Notes: generated from the letters alone by a model not told the origin. A DNA stretch of 64,000 bases from Turbatrix aceti (GCA_963969345.1 OZ017770.1:1311246-1375245); one strand, 5' to 3'; numbered from the stretch's first letter, positions 12,545 through 24,378 are shown. Translations and numbers: made by a program.

Positions 12545-12982
12545 CAATGACAAATCTAAGGCATCCAGCATAATTTTTCATGCTCTACATCCATATCCTC
12601 ATCGCGTTTAAGCAAAATTACTAGTACAGTGTTCCGAAAAAAAATAAAATACCAAAAGATACAAATTAATTCTGAATTATGTTATAACTCCCCGTTGTTG
12701 CTACTATTGTTCTTTTAGAAATTTGTCGATAAAATAGTATGGACAGATATAAATCATGTGAAAAAACACCTGTTGCGCATTTGTATGTCTGATGTCGGGT
12801 AATTACAATTATAAACACTCATTTCGTGTACAACTCACCAAACGTCAACGACACCCGACAAATTCAGAGGCGGGACGGGAGACTTGTAATCGTCGTGTCC
12901 TGATTACAATCTGGGGTAGATACTGCTGCACCATGTCTCAGCTATATTAGCACAAAACCTGTTGGACAGTTGTTGCGCAGTT
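12545..12982. other. Intergenic: Shal 3' end and purine-gene promoter
   Basis: Holds the presumed Shal 3' UTR (AATAAAAT near 12643) and the upstream region of the amidophosphoribosyltransferase gene. Two inverted repeats are visible: TGTCGGGT at 12793-12800 with ACCCGACA at 12853-12860, and a tight hairpin TTGTAATC 12884-12891 / GATTACAA 12902-12909. No gene. Confidence 0.5.
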
Positions 12983-14808
12983 ATGTGCGGTATCTTAGGA
13001 TTGATATTGGCAGAAAATGTTCCGGCTGGCGGATTGGCATCAACGGCTATCGATTGCCTAGTTTCTCTCCAGCATCGGTGAGTAGACGTCTGGAGAAATC
13101 CTGTTTTTTTTATTACTTTACATTTTTTATGGCTGTAAAAAAACTGTGATCATTTTTGGTCATTCTGTACTTAAGTTGCTCTTTTTTAGTGGCACCGAAA
13201 GCACAGGTCTCGTCGGAACATGCGGTACAAAGGATCGTAATTTTAAAATCGTCAAAGGGCATGGACTCGTTCGGGATGTTTATAACGAAGAATCCATTGC
13301 CGCTATCCAAGGTATACCTTTCTTTGAAATGAAAATATATCACGCGCATTTGCGTTTGCAGACTCTGTTGCGATCGTCGGTCACAACAGATATTCGACTG
13401 CAGGAATGAAGAATGCAATCAACTGCGTTCAACCTTTTGTGCTCTACACCGCAGCCGGGCTTATTAGCATCGCGCATAACGGCGAGCTCGTGAATGCGCA
13501 AAAATCCAGAGAAAAGATTTTGCGATCAGGTGTTGGTCTGTCGACGGATACCGATAGCGAATTAATCGGACAAATTATTTCAAAAACCATTGCACAGAAC
13601 ATAAAATGCCGGCAATCAAAAGCAGATCAGGGCGATATATCCAAGGAATTAGCGGCAACCATGTCGGAGCTTGAATTGTCGTACTCACTTTTAGTGATGA
13701 CATATGACAGGATTTATGCTATCAGGGATCCTTACGGTAACCGACCCCTCAGCATAGGAACAATATTCCAAGGTTCAGGTTCTAATCGTAAGAGGTCAGA
13801 AAATACAACATTAATTTAAATTTTTTTGATTGCAGTCAACGCAACAGCCTTTATCGTGTCGTCCGAAACTTGTGCTTTTCCTGCAAATACAATTTTTAAT
13901 TGTGAGGTTGAGCCGGGAGAAATGATTGAAATTACAACCAGTGGAATTCGATCTTGTTGGCAGGTTTGTCAAAAAAAATTTGTTTTGCATAAAATTATTT
14001 TTTTTTCAGATGCTGCCGAAACAAAATGCGTTTTGCGTGTTTGAATATGTTTATTTTGCAAGAGCAGATTCCTATTTTGAAGGTCAGCAAGTGCAAACCG
14101 TGCGCGAAGAATGCGGCCGAACACTCGCCATCGAATCGCCTGTTGACGCTGACATTGTCAGTACCGTTCCCGATTCTGCAACATCTGCCACTTTGGGATA
14201 CTCTCAAAAAGTATGCTTATTTTTCTAATACAAATGTGAGCCAACAATTTTGCAGAGTGGTATTGTGTATCAGCCAGTTTTATATAGAAATGCCTATGTT
14301 GGTAGATCCTTCATTCAACCCAACAATGCTCTGCGTCACCATGCAGTGACTCAAAAATTTGGAGTCCTCACCCAGAATGTCATAGACAAGCGCATTGTCC
14401 TTATCGATGATTCTATTGTTCGTGGCAACACGATGAAAATTATCGTAAAAATGCTGCGAAGCCATGGCGCAAAAGAAGTACGTTCTTTTTTTTGTGCCCG
14501 GTTCTGGGTTGAGAACAAAAGGATAACGGATGACCGTCATTAAGCATGTCTTTTAGGTCCACTTACGGATAGCATCTCCGCCGCTCAGATATCCCTGCTT
14601 CATGGGCATTAACATTGCTTCACAGAAAGAGCTCATAGCGTACAACAAGACAGAAGAAGAAATTGCCGAGTACCTAGGAGCTGATTCAGTCAAGTATCTG
14701 TCAGTTCAGGGACTGAAAGCTTCTGTTCAGAAAAATGCAATCAACGACAAAGCAAATCATTGTACCGCCTGCCTAACGGGAGAGTACCCCATTCCCATTG
14801 ATTTTTAA
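12983..14808 (+). CDS. ppat-1: Amidophosphoribosyltransferase (glutamine PRPP amidotransferase)
   Basis: Catalyses the committed step of de novo purine synthesis: PRPP plus glutamine to 5-phosphoribosylamine. Seven exons (12983-13077, 13190-13311, 13362-13787, 13836-13963, 14010-14210, 14256-14477, 14557-14808) give 481 residues, a little shorter than the ~517 of the human enzyme. The N-terminus MCGILG places Cys2 as the Ntn-type glutaminase nucleophile without a propeptide. Further glutaminase motifs are [16 protein letters not shown] and IAHNGELVN. The phosphoribosyltransferase half has the PRPP loop [13 protein letters not shown], and the C-terminus keeps [10 protein letters not shown], whose cysteines fit the Fe-S-binding class. 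Exon 3 could also end 15 bases earlier in the same phase; I chose the GTAAGA donor. The 3' end converges on the MICAL-like gene. Confidence 0.96.
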
Positions 14809-15279
14809 AATAAAAAAAAATGTCACTTCAACAATTTTTGTTGGAGTTGTGAAAAAGCAAAATTGCTCAAAAAATTGTTATTGTTTGATCCAGCTCATAA
14901 AAATAATGTAAATGCTACTATGACGAAAAACGCGTGATTAAACAGTGGGGGCTGTTATTGTGCAAGTGCAAAATTTCGAAAACCACCGATGCGTCAGAGA
15001 CCGGTGTCGCGCATTAAAATGCTATTGACCTATGACATCACCTCTTTAGCATTAAACTGACTAATTTTCTCACTGATTCATTTTTTGCTTAGATGCCCAA
15101 CGAGTTGTAAACAACAGAAGATGTTGTATATTTTGCATCAAAATATGAAAAGCATAAAAAATACATAAAACGTAAGACCCATATTGTGGACTTTATTTTT
15201 ACCGGTGAGCGAACGACGTAATGAAATTGTCATTAAATCATATTTAAAAAATAAATTATATGTTCGCGGGTGAAAACTT
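14809..15279. other. Convergent 3' intergenic
   Basis: Between two convergent stop codons. Contains AAAATAAA right after the purine-gene stop and AATAAA-type signals on both strands. No gene seen. Confidence 0.5.
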
Positions 15280-17406
15280 TTAGTTTTTGAGGGACTTTTT
15301 GATCTTCTTCAGGCGACCTTTCATGGCCTTCATTGTTGAAGTGTTTTTCTTCTTGGCTTCCGCATTCATGGACTCACTTATCAGTAGACCCGAATCCGTG
15401 CCAGCTTCAATGATGTTGTTTTTCAAGCTCATGATGTCAACCAGAACTTCCAAAAGTTCAGCCTCGCGATTGATGCTTTCAGGAGTTCGTTCTATAACAA
15501 ATATTTTTTTTCTCCAACACAAAAAAAAACAAGCCAACCTCCAGGAGTCTCCAAAACACATCTCAATTGATATTCGGTATCGGAATGAATGTCATTGAGG
15601 AATCGCTCAAGCCACCTAAAAAAACCGAAACGTTGCAAAACCATAAATAAAAAATGAACACATACATGTGAATGAGAAACGATTCACGTCGAATGACGGT
15701 GCACTTCTGATCTACAAGTCCCATCCATTCATCGACCTTAGGATTTTTTTCCCACTTGAAGGTATCCTTTCCCAGGGAATAGATAATTTCTTTTTCCACG
15801 TTGCGACCGTGCATTTCAATTTTTTCATGAACGGCTTGCACTTGTTGAAGTTCGTCAATAATTGACTCTGTCGTTTCAAATGTTTTGTTTTCGGTGAATT
15901 CAATCTTGCGTTTGATAGGAATGGGTGGTGGAGGTGCCTTGTAGATCCTTCTAGCGCGTGGAAGGGTCTGAATCTTAGCCGTTACGTCAGCTCCTTCGGC
16001 GGTGCATCGAGGCGGTTTGGGCGGTGGCATTTTGGGAGATCGAGAACCATTGAGAGCGGGAGAAACAACAGGCGTTGTTGTTTTTGCTTCATGTGAAGAT
16101 TTGATGGGCTCTGGATCATCCGCGAACGGGTTCAGCGATTCGTCGTAATCTTCCTGCAAAAAGTATAATTTATAAAAATAGTTAGACAGGTGATACTGAC
16201 AGATTCTTCTTCGTCTGACCCAAATGGGTTGAGAAATTCTGGATATTCACAGATATCACGATTTTCAGCAGCTTTGTTTTCTTTTTCACCGTTCGCTGCA
16301 GCTTCCGGTGTCGGTAGTGTACTTCTTTTTTTTGGAACAGGTTTGCTACCGTTACTTACGGAGGATGAAGATTTTTCTGACGGAGTCTTTTCCGTGATAT
16401 CCACGGATTTGGTTTCGCATGTGCTACTTTCGCTGATCGTAGAAGGGCTCTTTTGTTCGGGAGAATCCTTTCCGCTATCACTACCACTTTTGTGTTCGAC
16501 GCTTAGTGATTCCATCTGTTTTTGAATGATTTCACTGACCCGATTCGAACGCGGAGGTGGCGGTCGCGGTGGAGGTACACGCATGCGTACGTCACCGTTG
16601 CTGTTCACGACAGCATCTTCCGTCAGCGGAGTCAGTCTGGGCTTGACGACGGGAAGTGAAAGTCGCATGATAGAGCCAGACTCTGCGGTTCCTGGTGAAT
16701 GTAATATTTTGGCGGCAAGGTGTTCGATGCATTCGTACGTTCCGTTGTCAAAAACGCGATAAGATCCCCGAAAGAGTTGTCGATTGCAAACGGAGCACAG
16801 GAAGCACCGACGATGCCAGACTTTTTGATCGACGATCAGTCGTTCTATGAAATGCACGTAAAGCTTACAAGAGGCACAGTGAGTCGTTCCAGCTTCGGGT
16901 TTGACCTCAAAAACCAGCTTGAGTGGTTCGTGCTCGAGTAATGGCTCTGGAAAAAACAAAAAACAATGACTAAGCACCACATCATAAATTACTCACTCAA
17001 ATCAGCGCCATGAAAGGAATGATGCATCGCCAAAACGTAAGTGAATAATGCAAACTCTAAATTGTGCTGTTTGGGATTCAAGTCGGCTTCAATGACGAAA
17101 TTCGGAATTCCAAGAATATCCTCGGCAATTTGTAGCATCTAAAAATAAAATTTAAAAATGCATACAACGACAACAAAAATTACCGCATTGAGGGAAATTT
17201 TGAAAACTCTATCACCAGTTTCTGCATCTTTGCTAAAAAAAACAAACGAATGATCATTGGTGAAATTAGATAACTCACGTTTGAGCCAGTTCCTCGGTCA
17301 GCAATCGTGAAAGAACTTGTAACAAGGCTTCGATATCCTTATTCTGCCACGGCACCGGAGAAATTCCGACATTTTCTACCCATACGACTAGCTCCTTGAC
17401 TTTCAT
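15280..17406 (-). CDS. MICAL-like adaptor: degenerate CH, LIM and bMERB domains
   Basis: Endosomal/actin adaptor of the MICAL-L type, which binds Rab GTPases through its bMERB coiled coil. Seven exons on the minus strand (17406-17279, 17232-17184, 17138-16997, 16946-16201, 16153-15666, 15615-15539, 15491-15280) give 613 residues. Residues 1-110 look like a CH domain whose second half is recognisable (AEDILGIP...LEFALFTYVLAMHHSFHGA) while the usual GLAFCAL core is missing. A LIM domain follows with CASCKLYVHFIERL, WHRRCFLCSVC and a final CIEHL. Then comes a Ser/Pro-rich linker with PPRPPPPRS and PPKPPRC, and a C-terminal helical bMERB region of about 150 residues ending KGRLKKIKKSLKN. No flavin monooxygenase domain is present. 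A TTTTAG site 11 bases upstream of the ATG suggests a spliced leader or 5' UTR intron. Family call is good; exact subtype (MICAL-L1/L2) is not resolvable. Confidence 0.87.
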
Positions 17407-18399
17407 TGCTGCAGTCACTAAAAATCAAAAAAAATATTAACAGCGTTCAGTTTTGATATAACAAGTACGACGTTAAACGTGCAGATACAGGATGATGATG
17501 ACGCATAGGTGAGCTCGCACACGAACAAAGGAAAGAAACGCACATCAGATAGAGAAGGAAGCGCTGCTGCTTGACGCGATCAACAGATACGTAGAGGAAA
17601 AAAGACACAAATCCGTTTGGTGGGAATTAAAAGGTGACCGAAAAACCGCCATTGATTGTATAGCCAAAACATTCTATGGGGGAGGAAAAAAAAAGCACTA
17701 TCCGAGTGTATGATGTAAAAAAAAATCAAAGCCAAACGCACACAGGCCCTCACACGACTATTCCACGATGCGGGGAAGCGCAGCCGGTGCTGCTGTGATG
17801 CAAGTACTAATAGATAGTTCGATCGCGCGTCCCTCCACATTGCTCTGCTTATTTTTCTAATAACTCTCTCTCTCTCTCTGTCAAGTTTAAGGGAAAAAGC
17901 ATAAAACGTCTATAAAAACGGATGAGAATTGATTTTCCAGAAAAGGATGAAAAGGAAGAGATAAATATCAGTCGCCAAAGAAACGCCCGAAAATACTGCA
18001 TTCGAAATCAGCTGTCGACGCACTTTTCCTGTATTTTTACTTTTCACAGAAAATGCGCTGTCTTGTTTTCTTATTTTCACGGAGATGGAGCGTTGCATTC
18101 CTTTGCGCTGGATACTGAAGAGGCTGGTCCACGTTACTTGCGAAATTGACGGTAATTACTGAACGATACGACGTCTTTTTTTGTGCTGTCTTGTCTTTCT
18201 TTCTGGAAGCAAACGTTGTCAACATTTGTTTTTGTTTTACCTGCGCATTGTGTTGTTTTTTACCGGCGTTGTGTGGGAAGGATTATATCGATTAGAAATG
18301 AATACAATGTATATTTATCGCAACAATAAAACCCATTTTTGCGCAATTGGGATGGGGAAAAAAAGCATTACATAGAATAAAACGAAGGGAAAAGAATTC
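17407..18399. other. Intergenic upstream of the MICAL-like gene
   Basis: No supportable gene. Includes a CT dinucleotide run near 17865-17880 and AATAAAA at about 18325-18331. Open frames are short and unlike protein. Confidence 0.45.
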
Positions 18400-20301
18400 T
18401 TAGCATGGCAGGGTGCAATAGCGGAAGAATGGTCCTTTGCAGGCTTTGGGATCCTTAGCAATGCATTCACGGGACTCGAAACCAATGATCTCGTGGTTCT
18501 TGCAGGGTTGACTGCTCGCAAATTGCTGCAAAAAAGAGTAAATGTAATTAAAAAATAGCACAGTGACAGATGGAATAGTGTTCTCACCTGACAGATACCC
18601 AGCCAAGGCGACCAGATGTCATCAGCTGTACCGGGCGCACCCTCAGGGAGAGGTTCCAAGCGCTTGTTTGGAAGCCGGTTGGGGAGGATAGCCGGGGGGA
18701 GGCCACTTTCAGCGGTTGTCTTTTCGACGGGGATTGGATTACGAACCGGGCCTACGGGTCCTGCGGGGAGAACTTCCTCCTCCGCTTGGGGAAGGCGTTC
18801 GCGGAGATCCTTGGGGCACCAGTCGACCTGCATCAATGCACCGCGGCACTTACGGAGATCTAGACACTTTCTTCTGCGGATTTTGCGTTCACCGGGTTGC
18901 GTGCATTCTGTCCAATCAGCCCACTCGCTGAAGAATTGATCGTCATCCTGAAATAGGGCAAATAAACAGATGGGAGAATGAAAAAGACAAATAACGATAC
19001 AATTTTCTGAATTTGCAATGATTTGGTTGATCCGCTGCCTTTGGCGATCTTTGATTTAAGCAGGTTGGATTTTGAGGTCTTGCTGGGCTCATCCACTGAA
19101 GGGGTGGCTTCAGGCGCCTTTGTGACTTCTTTTTGCTCTTGCAGATCGACTGCAGCAGTGGAAGCAATTGGCTCATCCTGGGGCGCATCCTGAGGTGCTT
19201 CTTCGGTGGTGTCCTCTGCGACGAAGAATGGTCCACTTGTGGCATAAGCAATTTTCTGAATGTTGAGTTGGGGCAGCGGGGTTGAGCTTTCCTCAATATG
19301 CGAAACGGCATCAGTCACTGATTCAAGGATCGTGATATCACGGAAGTCACCAACTGTCGATGCCTGTTCGCTCTCAAGCGTTGCTTCTTCTTCGATAGGT
19401 GAAACAGTCGTCGTTACGACTTCGTCGACGGAAAGTTCAGGCTCTTCCTGTTTGATTGCCTTTTCTTCTTTTGTGTTGATGCGCTCCATACGACTCATCT
19501 TTTTCTCGGGAACAGTGGTATCACGTTGACAGCCATTGGTGAAGTAGATCACCTTGTCGTCATCATCGGGAGCTCCAAATTCCTCGGGTTTAGTCTGCGC
19601 GGATTCGATGTTTGTAATGCATTCGCCTTCTTCGTGGAAATACATGGCTGACTAAAATTTAAAAATTACTGTTTCTGAAAAACATGTTTTTTACCCTACC
19701 TTGCACTCAAAGGGCTCAGTGAGACACTGATTAACACAATCAGCGAGAGTGCTTACAATAGACGTATTTTTTGCGTAGCCTTTCAGGATGCTGTCGTCTA
19801 CTCGAAGGAATTGATTAGAAGCGCATTCTTTGTTGATTGTGTCTTAAAATTAACATTTCACGCGTGACTCTACAAAATACCCTTACCTTCGAGACAAAAC
19901 TTGTCAAAGTACCGCTTGGCAGGAGCAGCAATGCGTTCCAAGTTGCCATCGGGGTGGCTCTTTTGTTTGTAGATAGCACAACTGAAGATCACATGATCAT
20001 ACGTGAAAGATGCGCAGAGCATGAAGCGTCCTTCTGAGTCTCGGTTATCATTGCAGATTTGAATGCACTGCTCTTCGGTCACGTTTTTGATCTCATGGGA
20101 CGGGGAAGCAGATACATCTGTATTGTCGCTGACCGTGAATGCCACTCGATGGCCGTCGCAGAGGGCTATAAAGAGATTATTAAGCATCCAACAAATTGAA
20201 AAAAAATAATTACCATCGTCGAGGTCAATTTCACCTGCGGCATATGCCAGTGCAAAGAAGCACGAAAATAAAAAGGCAGATCTGATGCTGCCTGCTTTCA
20301 T
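18400..20301 (-). CDS. Secreted protein with two PAN domains and thrombospondin-like modules
   Basis: Likely apical extracellular matrix or secreted epithelial protein. Six exons (20301-20214, 20165-19887, 19842-19700, 19651-19001, 18947-18588, 18525-18400) give 548 residues. A signal peptide (MKAGSIRSAFLFSCFFALAYA) leads to PAN/apple domain 1 with its Cys pattern (CDGHR, EEQCIQIC, CASFTYD, CAIYK, KFCLEG). PAN domain 2 follows (ECASNQFLR, LADCVNQC, ECKSAMYF, CITNIE, NGCQRD). A Glu/Pro/Thr-rich linker of about 200 residues precedes a thrombospondin type-1-like segment (SEWADWTEC...IRRRKCLDLRKC). A Pro-rich spacer is followed by a second WSPW-type segment ending YCTLPC at the stop. PAN plus ZP is common in nematode cuticle proteins, but no ZP domain is seen here. 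Domain calls are confident for PAN and moderate for TSP1. Confidence 0.85.
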
Positions 20302-20785
20302 GTCAGCGTGCCTTGTGAGATAAGTAACACACTAATCGCGGTAGTTAGTCTCTTTTTAACTGACAAATTGGATTCAAGGATGCATCCCCAAGTTAAGGTT
20401 GATCCAAGTGGATGTCTCCGTTGGTAAGGATTTTTGCGCAATACGGATTTTGTGACCGCCTACAAAGACACTGGCGGTTATTGTTGAGCAATTTGTCAGT
20501 AGATGCAGCGTTTTAGTCATCTAATAGGTCATCACCTAGATTCTTCAAACTTCTTACTTCTTCTTGCTATTGTTACGGATAATGGCGCAGGAAACATCCG
20601 AGCGATTAAAACTGCTCAAGATTAAAACAATGAATGTTTAATCTTTGAGTATGAACGCAATTCAGTATCCTCATCCTCAATTGACACCACATACTTAGGA
20701 TTATTTCTTAGTGACAAGTTTTTTATTAACGAGACACAATGTAACACAAAATTAAATCCATTTTTTTGCAAACATGTCCCGGCGT
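20302..20785. other. Intergenic
   Basis: Separates the PAN/TSP gene from the first aspartic protease, both on the minus strand. AT-rich near 20700 with the likely polyadenylation region of the protease. No gene seen. Confidence 0.45.
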
Positions 20786-22019
20786 TTAAGCAGACGTGGC
20801 AAGGCCGACGCGAGAGTTTCCGTTGTCGAAGATAGTGTAGTAACGACCGATGAAAACATCTCCGAGAATCCAGAGGGGGCCGATGGAAGCCGGCATGTCC
20901 ATGCCCATGAAGCCAGAAAGGCAGGCGGTCTCGCCGAGTTGGCTGATCTGAAGAACGTAATCCGTAGGCTTGAGGACGAAAGCGGTGCCGCCGATGGTGA
21001 CGGTGATATCGGGCATGCTGGACAGCTTGCTGCAGTCAACCATGTACTCGCCGTTGGCAAATGGATAAGCACCGATGGCGGTCTGGATCTGCGTGATCTC
21101 AGCGGTCGGACCGACGAGAAGAGATGTGCCGGTGTCGAGGATTGCGGAAGAGTTGCCGGTAATGCTCTGGGAGCCGACGGTGAGGCCATCAATGTTGATG
21201 CGCCAGTAATCCTTGTGTGAAAGAGGCACGTAGGTGATCTGGCCGGTGTAGTGAGACGAATCGATCTCGCAGAGGGAAAGTTCACCACCCTGGCTGCCGC
21301 TGACGTCACGGTTAAGCCAGAAAGCGAAAAGGCGCTGCGGGCAGATAGCGGTATTGTTGAAGATCTGGTCAAGAGGCTGGGGCAGGTTGTCAACCGAGAT
21401 GGAATCCCAGCCCATGCCAAGGATGCCGTCAAACTTAGCGGCAACGAAGGTGAGTCCAGGTTCGGTTTCGGCGCAGGCAAGTCCCTGGTTCTTATCGGTG
21501 CAGATTCCGCTGCTGCTGCTGCCAAAGCAGACAACATCCTTGACGACGTGGCCGGTCATGGAACCGCTGCCATACTGGATGGTGAAGGGCTCGTTGGTGT
21601 TGGTGCAGGTTGTGGATTTGCTGCAATCGAATTTGGTGTGCAGGTCGCAGGCGATGTTTGTGATGGGACAAGTGCTGCAGGGAACCCAGAGGTTTGAAGA
21701 GCCAGTATCGAAGAGCACCTTGAAAGTTTTTCCAGGGGTGCCGAGAGCTACGTTTCCGTAGTACTGAGCGTTCATGTAGTCATTGAGGGACTCAGAGAAG
21801 AGCTGGCTGGGCTTGTAGTCCTTGACATACTTGGCCTTCAGGTGCTCAGAAACAAGCTTGGTGTTGAAGCTTTCAATTCCCAGAGAACGCTTGGTCATAG
21901 GAATTCTGTAACGTTATTCGGTATAATTTATAAATTTCATTTATGCATTACCTGATGGCATCAGCGCCGATGCTGAAACAGACGATGGCAAGCAGCGTGT
22001 ATGCTGCAAGAGTTGTCAT
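20786..22019 (-). CDS. Pepsin-like aspartic protease 1
   Basis: Secreted or lysosomal A1 aspartyl endopeptidase, in nematodes usually a gut digestive enzyme. Two exons (22019-21952 and 21905-20786) give 395 residues, normal for the family. The signal peptide is MTTLAAYTLLAIVCFSIGADA, followed by a short propeptide. The two catalytic aspartates are in FDTGSSNLW (Asp89) and ILDTGTS (Asp280). The flap tyrosine lies in IQYGSGSMTG. The C-terminus has the standard GPLWILGDVFIGRYYTIFD segment. Paired cysteines occur as expected, with an extra Cys-rich loop (CSTCPITNIAC). Codon use is more GC-rich than its neighbours, consistent with high expression. A TATAAAT lies 99 bases upstream of the ATG. The only intron, in an Arg codon just after the signal peptide, is shared with the second protease, so they are paralogues. 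Confidence 0.95.
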
Positions 22020-22453
22020 TTTCACTAAAAAATAAATTCTTAGTTACGACACGTAGGCAAAAACGAAGCAAGCCCGGCCAAAATCAACGGGGTTGTTGCA
22101 AGCATTAAAGTAAAACGATTTATACGACCAGGTAAGGCTTTTATGCAATCGCTTCGTCCCATTAGAAACGGAACTGAACCCCTTTTTATCAGCTTACTCT
22201 TAACTCGCTTTTGTTATCAGAACAGACATTGGAGAAAAAGCACAATACTTTGTGCTTATTGCGATCATAAAACAATGACCTGGCTGATGCGTAAGACGCC
22301 GCGGTTTGAATTACAAAAGTTTTAAATAATTTTTTTTTACCAAAATTGCGTTAAGTTAAGCTTTACGAAGGGTTTTTTAACGCAAGATCTTTGTTTCAGT
22401 CTGTTTACAAACATTGCCGTCTTGTATGTTAACATCATTTTAAATTCAATTTA
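22020..22453. other. Promoter region of protease 1 and 3' flank of the Ly6-type gene
   Basis: No gene. Contains the TATA element at 22118-22124 and AT-rich 3' flank near 22320-22450. Confidence 0.4.
22118..22124 (-). promoter_or_regulatory. TATA box of aspartic protease 1
   Basis: Minus-strand TATAAAT about 99 bases upstream of the ATG at 22019. The second protease gene has the same element 47 bases upstream of its ATG. Confidence 0.45.
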
Positions 22454-22928
22454 TTAATTCGAGTAAAATCGAAGAATCATAATGACGACAATAAATATTA
22501 TGTTTTTTACCTTCGGAGAAAAGGAGTGCGCGCTGTTGCAGTTGATGGTACCGTTGCAGCAACACACCTTGCCCGTTATCTCCACTTCTTTTAGACGAAA
22601 GCAGTATGACGTGATATTGTTTCCGGGATTGTACTTCTGAAATTGATAAACGGGCAAAGTAGAACTAAAAAATAAAAAGGACAGCAGAAAAACACACATT
22701 GCAAAGTTGTATAACCAGGGGAGGTGCGCATCCTCGTCCGTTGAGCTGATTCATTGACGCCCCGAGAAGAGTATAGCAATAAGTTGTGTTACACATTACC
22801 TTGTGCCCAGTCTTTAAACCTGTCCACCTATTAGTGCCTTCATAGCATGAAAATTCAAGGGATTTATTGTAATCAATAGCGATGGCAGATATAAATATTA
22901 CACAGAAGACGCTATAATGAGCAATCAT
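22454..22928 (-). CDS. Small Cys-rich Ly6/ET-module secreted or GPI-type protein
   Basis: Two exons (22928-22716 and 22636-22454) give 131 residues. After a signal peptide (MIAHYSVFCVIFISAIA) comes a cysteine framework of the nematode ET/Ly6 kind: FSCYEG, then MCNTTYCYTLL, NGRGC, YCFRLK and a closing VCCCNGTINCN. This CC-C-x(n)-CN ending is typical of three-finger-like folds. The last 18 residues are hydrophobic (IIFIVVIMIL core), which fits a GPI-attachment signal or a short membrane anchor. The ATG is at 22928; the frame continues upstream without another ATG. It sits on the same strand between two paralogous aspartic proteases. Function is unknown; a ligand or inhibitor-like extracellular role is possible but only inferred from position and fold. 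Confidence 0.72.
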
Positions 22929-23056
22929 TTTGCAATGAGTGTACAATAATGAAAGATGCTTTTCCTATTATTTTCCACGAAGGGTAGACAGTAATGTGCT
23001 TCTGTAAATGAAAGATTGAAATAGACTTTTCGGGAAAATGTAACATTCAAAAAACG

Positions 23057-24378
23057 TTACTCGAATACGGTGTCCAGTGATGATGCATTATTCAATTTTG
23101 CAAGTCCGATTCTCGAGTTTGGTTTATCAAATACTGTGTAGTAGTTACCCATAAAAATGTTTCCGAGGATCCATACATTGTCGATTGTAGCAGGGACAAT
23201 ACCGACAATGCAGTGCACTTTACCATCAACGGAGGCCTAAAAAAGGGAGCAATTATAGTGTAATGCTTATTGATTTTTTTGAGTAACACAAATTCTAAAC
23301 TCAACTGTATAAACGTATTGTTGCGGTGTCATTGTGAGAATATAATTTTCCATCTCAATTGTTAAATTTGCAAGTTTTCGTATTGATTTGCATTCGACGG
23401 TGTAAATTTCAAGACTTGTATGATAGCAAGCACCAATAATATCGTAAAATTCATAAACGACTTCAGGCGGTGCAACAATGAGTGTTGTGCCGGTGTCGAC
23501 GATGGCTGTAGCATTTGAGGCTAACGTAACACCGTTAGTCGTGACGCTGATGCTGATCGACCAAAAATTTGTCGGTGTCAGAGGCACCCATTGAATATCG
23601 TCGGTGTAAAGAGTGCTGTCAGTGCCACAAAGGTTGAGTTCACCGCTCGAACCACTCCAATCCAGCCAGAACGCAAAGACTTGCTCCTTGCAAGTTACAT
23701 CTCTAAGAATCTCGTCAATTGTCAGCGGCCAATCTGTGTTTGAAGCTGAGGTGAGTCCAAGTCCAAAAATCCCGTCAAATTTGCTGTCAGTTGAAATATT
23801 TCCGATGTAAAGTGCACCGACAAATTCAGTCGATGTATTAGTACAGAAATCCTGATCTGCATCAGACGTAGATCTGTTACCCAAACACACAATGTCACTC
23901 AGAACCATGCCTTCGACAAAGCTTCCCACGTAATCTGTCGTTACAACTGACTGAGATTCGGTACAAGTTGTGGACTCGTTGCAGTCAAATTTGGTATGTT
24001 CATTGCAGTAGTCTTCTGTGCAATAAATGCTAGGCACCCAGACATCTGACGAACCCGTGTCAAAGTCTACTTTAAAGTATTGCGGAGGATTTCCTATCTG
24101 AATTGGTCCGTAGAAATAGCCATGAACTGCGTAATCAAGAGATATGTTATACGTTGAATTCTTATTAACATATGAGCTGTACTTTTGGTGGAGATGAGAT
24201 TTGCCAGCGACCACTTTACGGGTGCCTTTTTTTAAGCTTATTCTTAAAAAAACATTAAAATAGCTTTTTATTACTAAAAAAAAGAGCATTTTTACCTGAC
24301 GATGGATGAAACTTCGGAAAACATGGAACATAACACAATTAAAATTAGTAATTTTTTTACCATGAAGAGGTAGTTCAT
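23057..24378 (-). CDS. Pepsin-like aspartic protease 2
   Basis: Second A1 aspartyl protease of the cluster. Three exons (24378-24296, 24242-23306, 23236-23057) give 399 residues. The signal peptide is MNYLFMVKKLLILIVLCSMF. Intron 1 falls in an Arg codon at the same place as in protease 1, and the first catalytic aspartate (DFDTGSSDVW) is again residue 89. The second site is AIVDTGTTLI. The flap region is DYVGSFVEG, so its Tyr is kept. The last exon encodes NVWILGNIFMGNYYTVFD. Compared with protease 1 it is more N-glycosylated (several N-x-S/T), has an extra intron, AT-richer codons and a longer C-terminal tail. Intron 2 has a less usual donor (GTTGAG), chosen because it is the one that keeps phase 0. 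Likely active, since both DTG motifs are intact. Confidence 0.9.

Noticed and set aside
20752..21537. Long open frames opposite or alongside the first aspartic protease (20752-21537 minus, 20774-21220 and 21251-21697 plus)
   Set aside because: Shadows of the GC-rich protease exon. They lack domains, and the protease frame has complete catalytic motifs.
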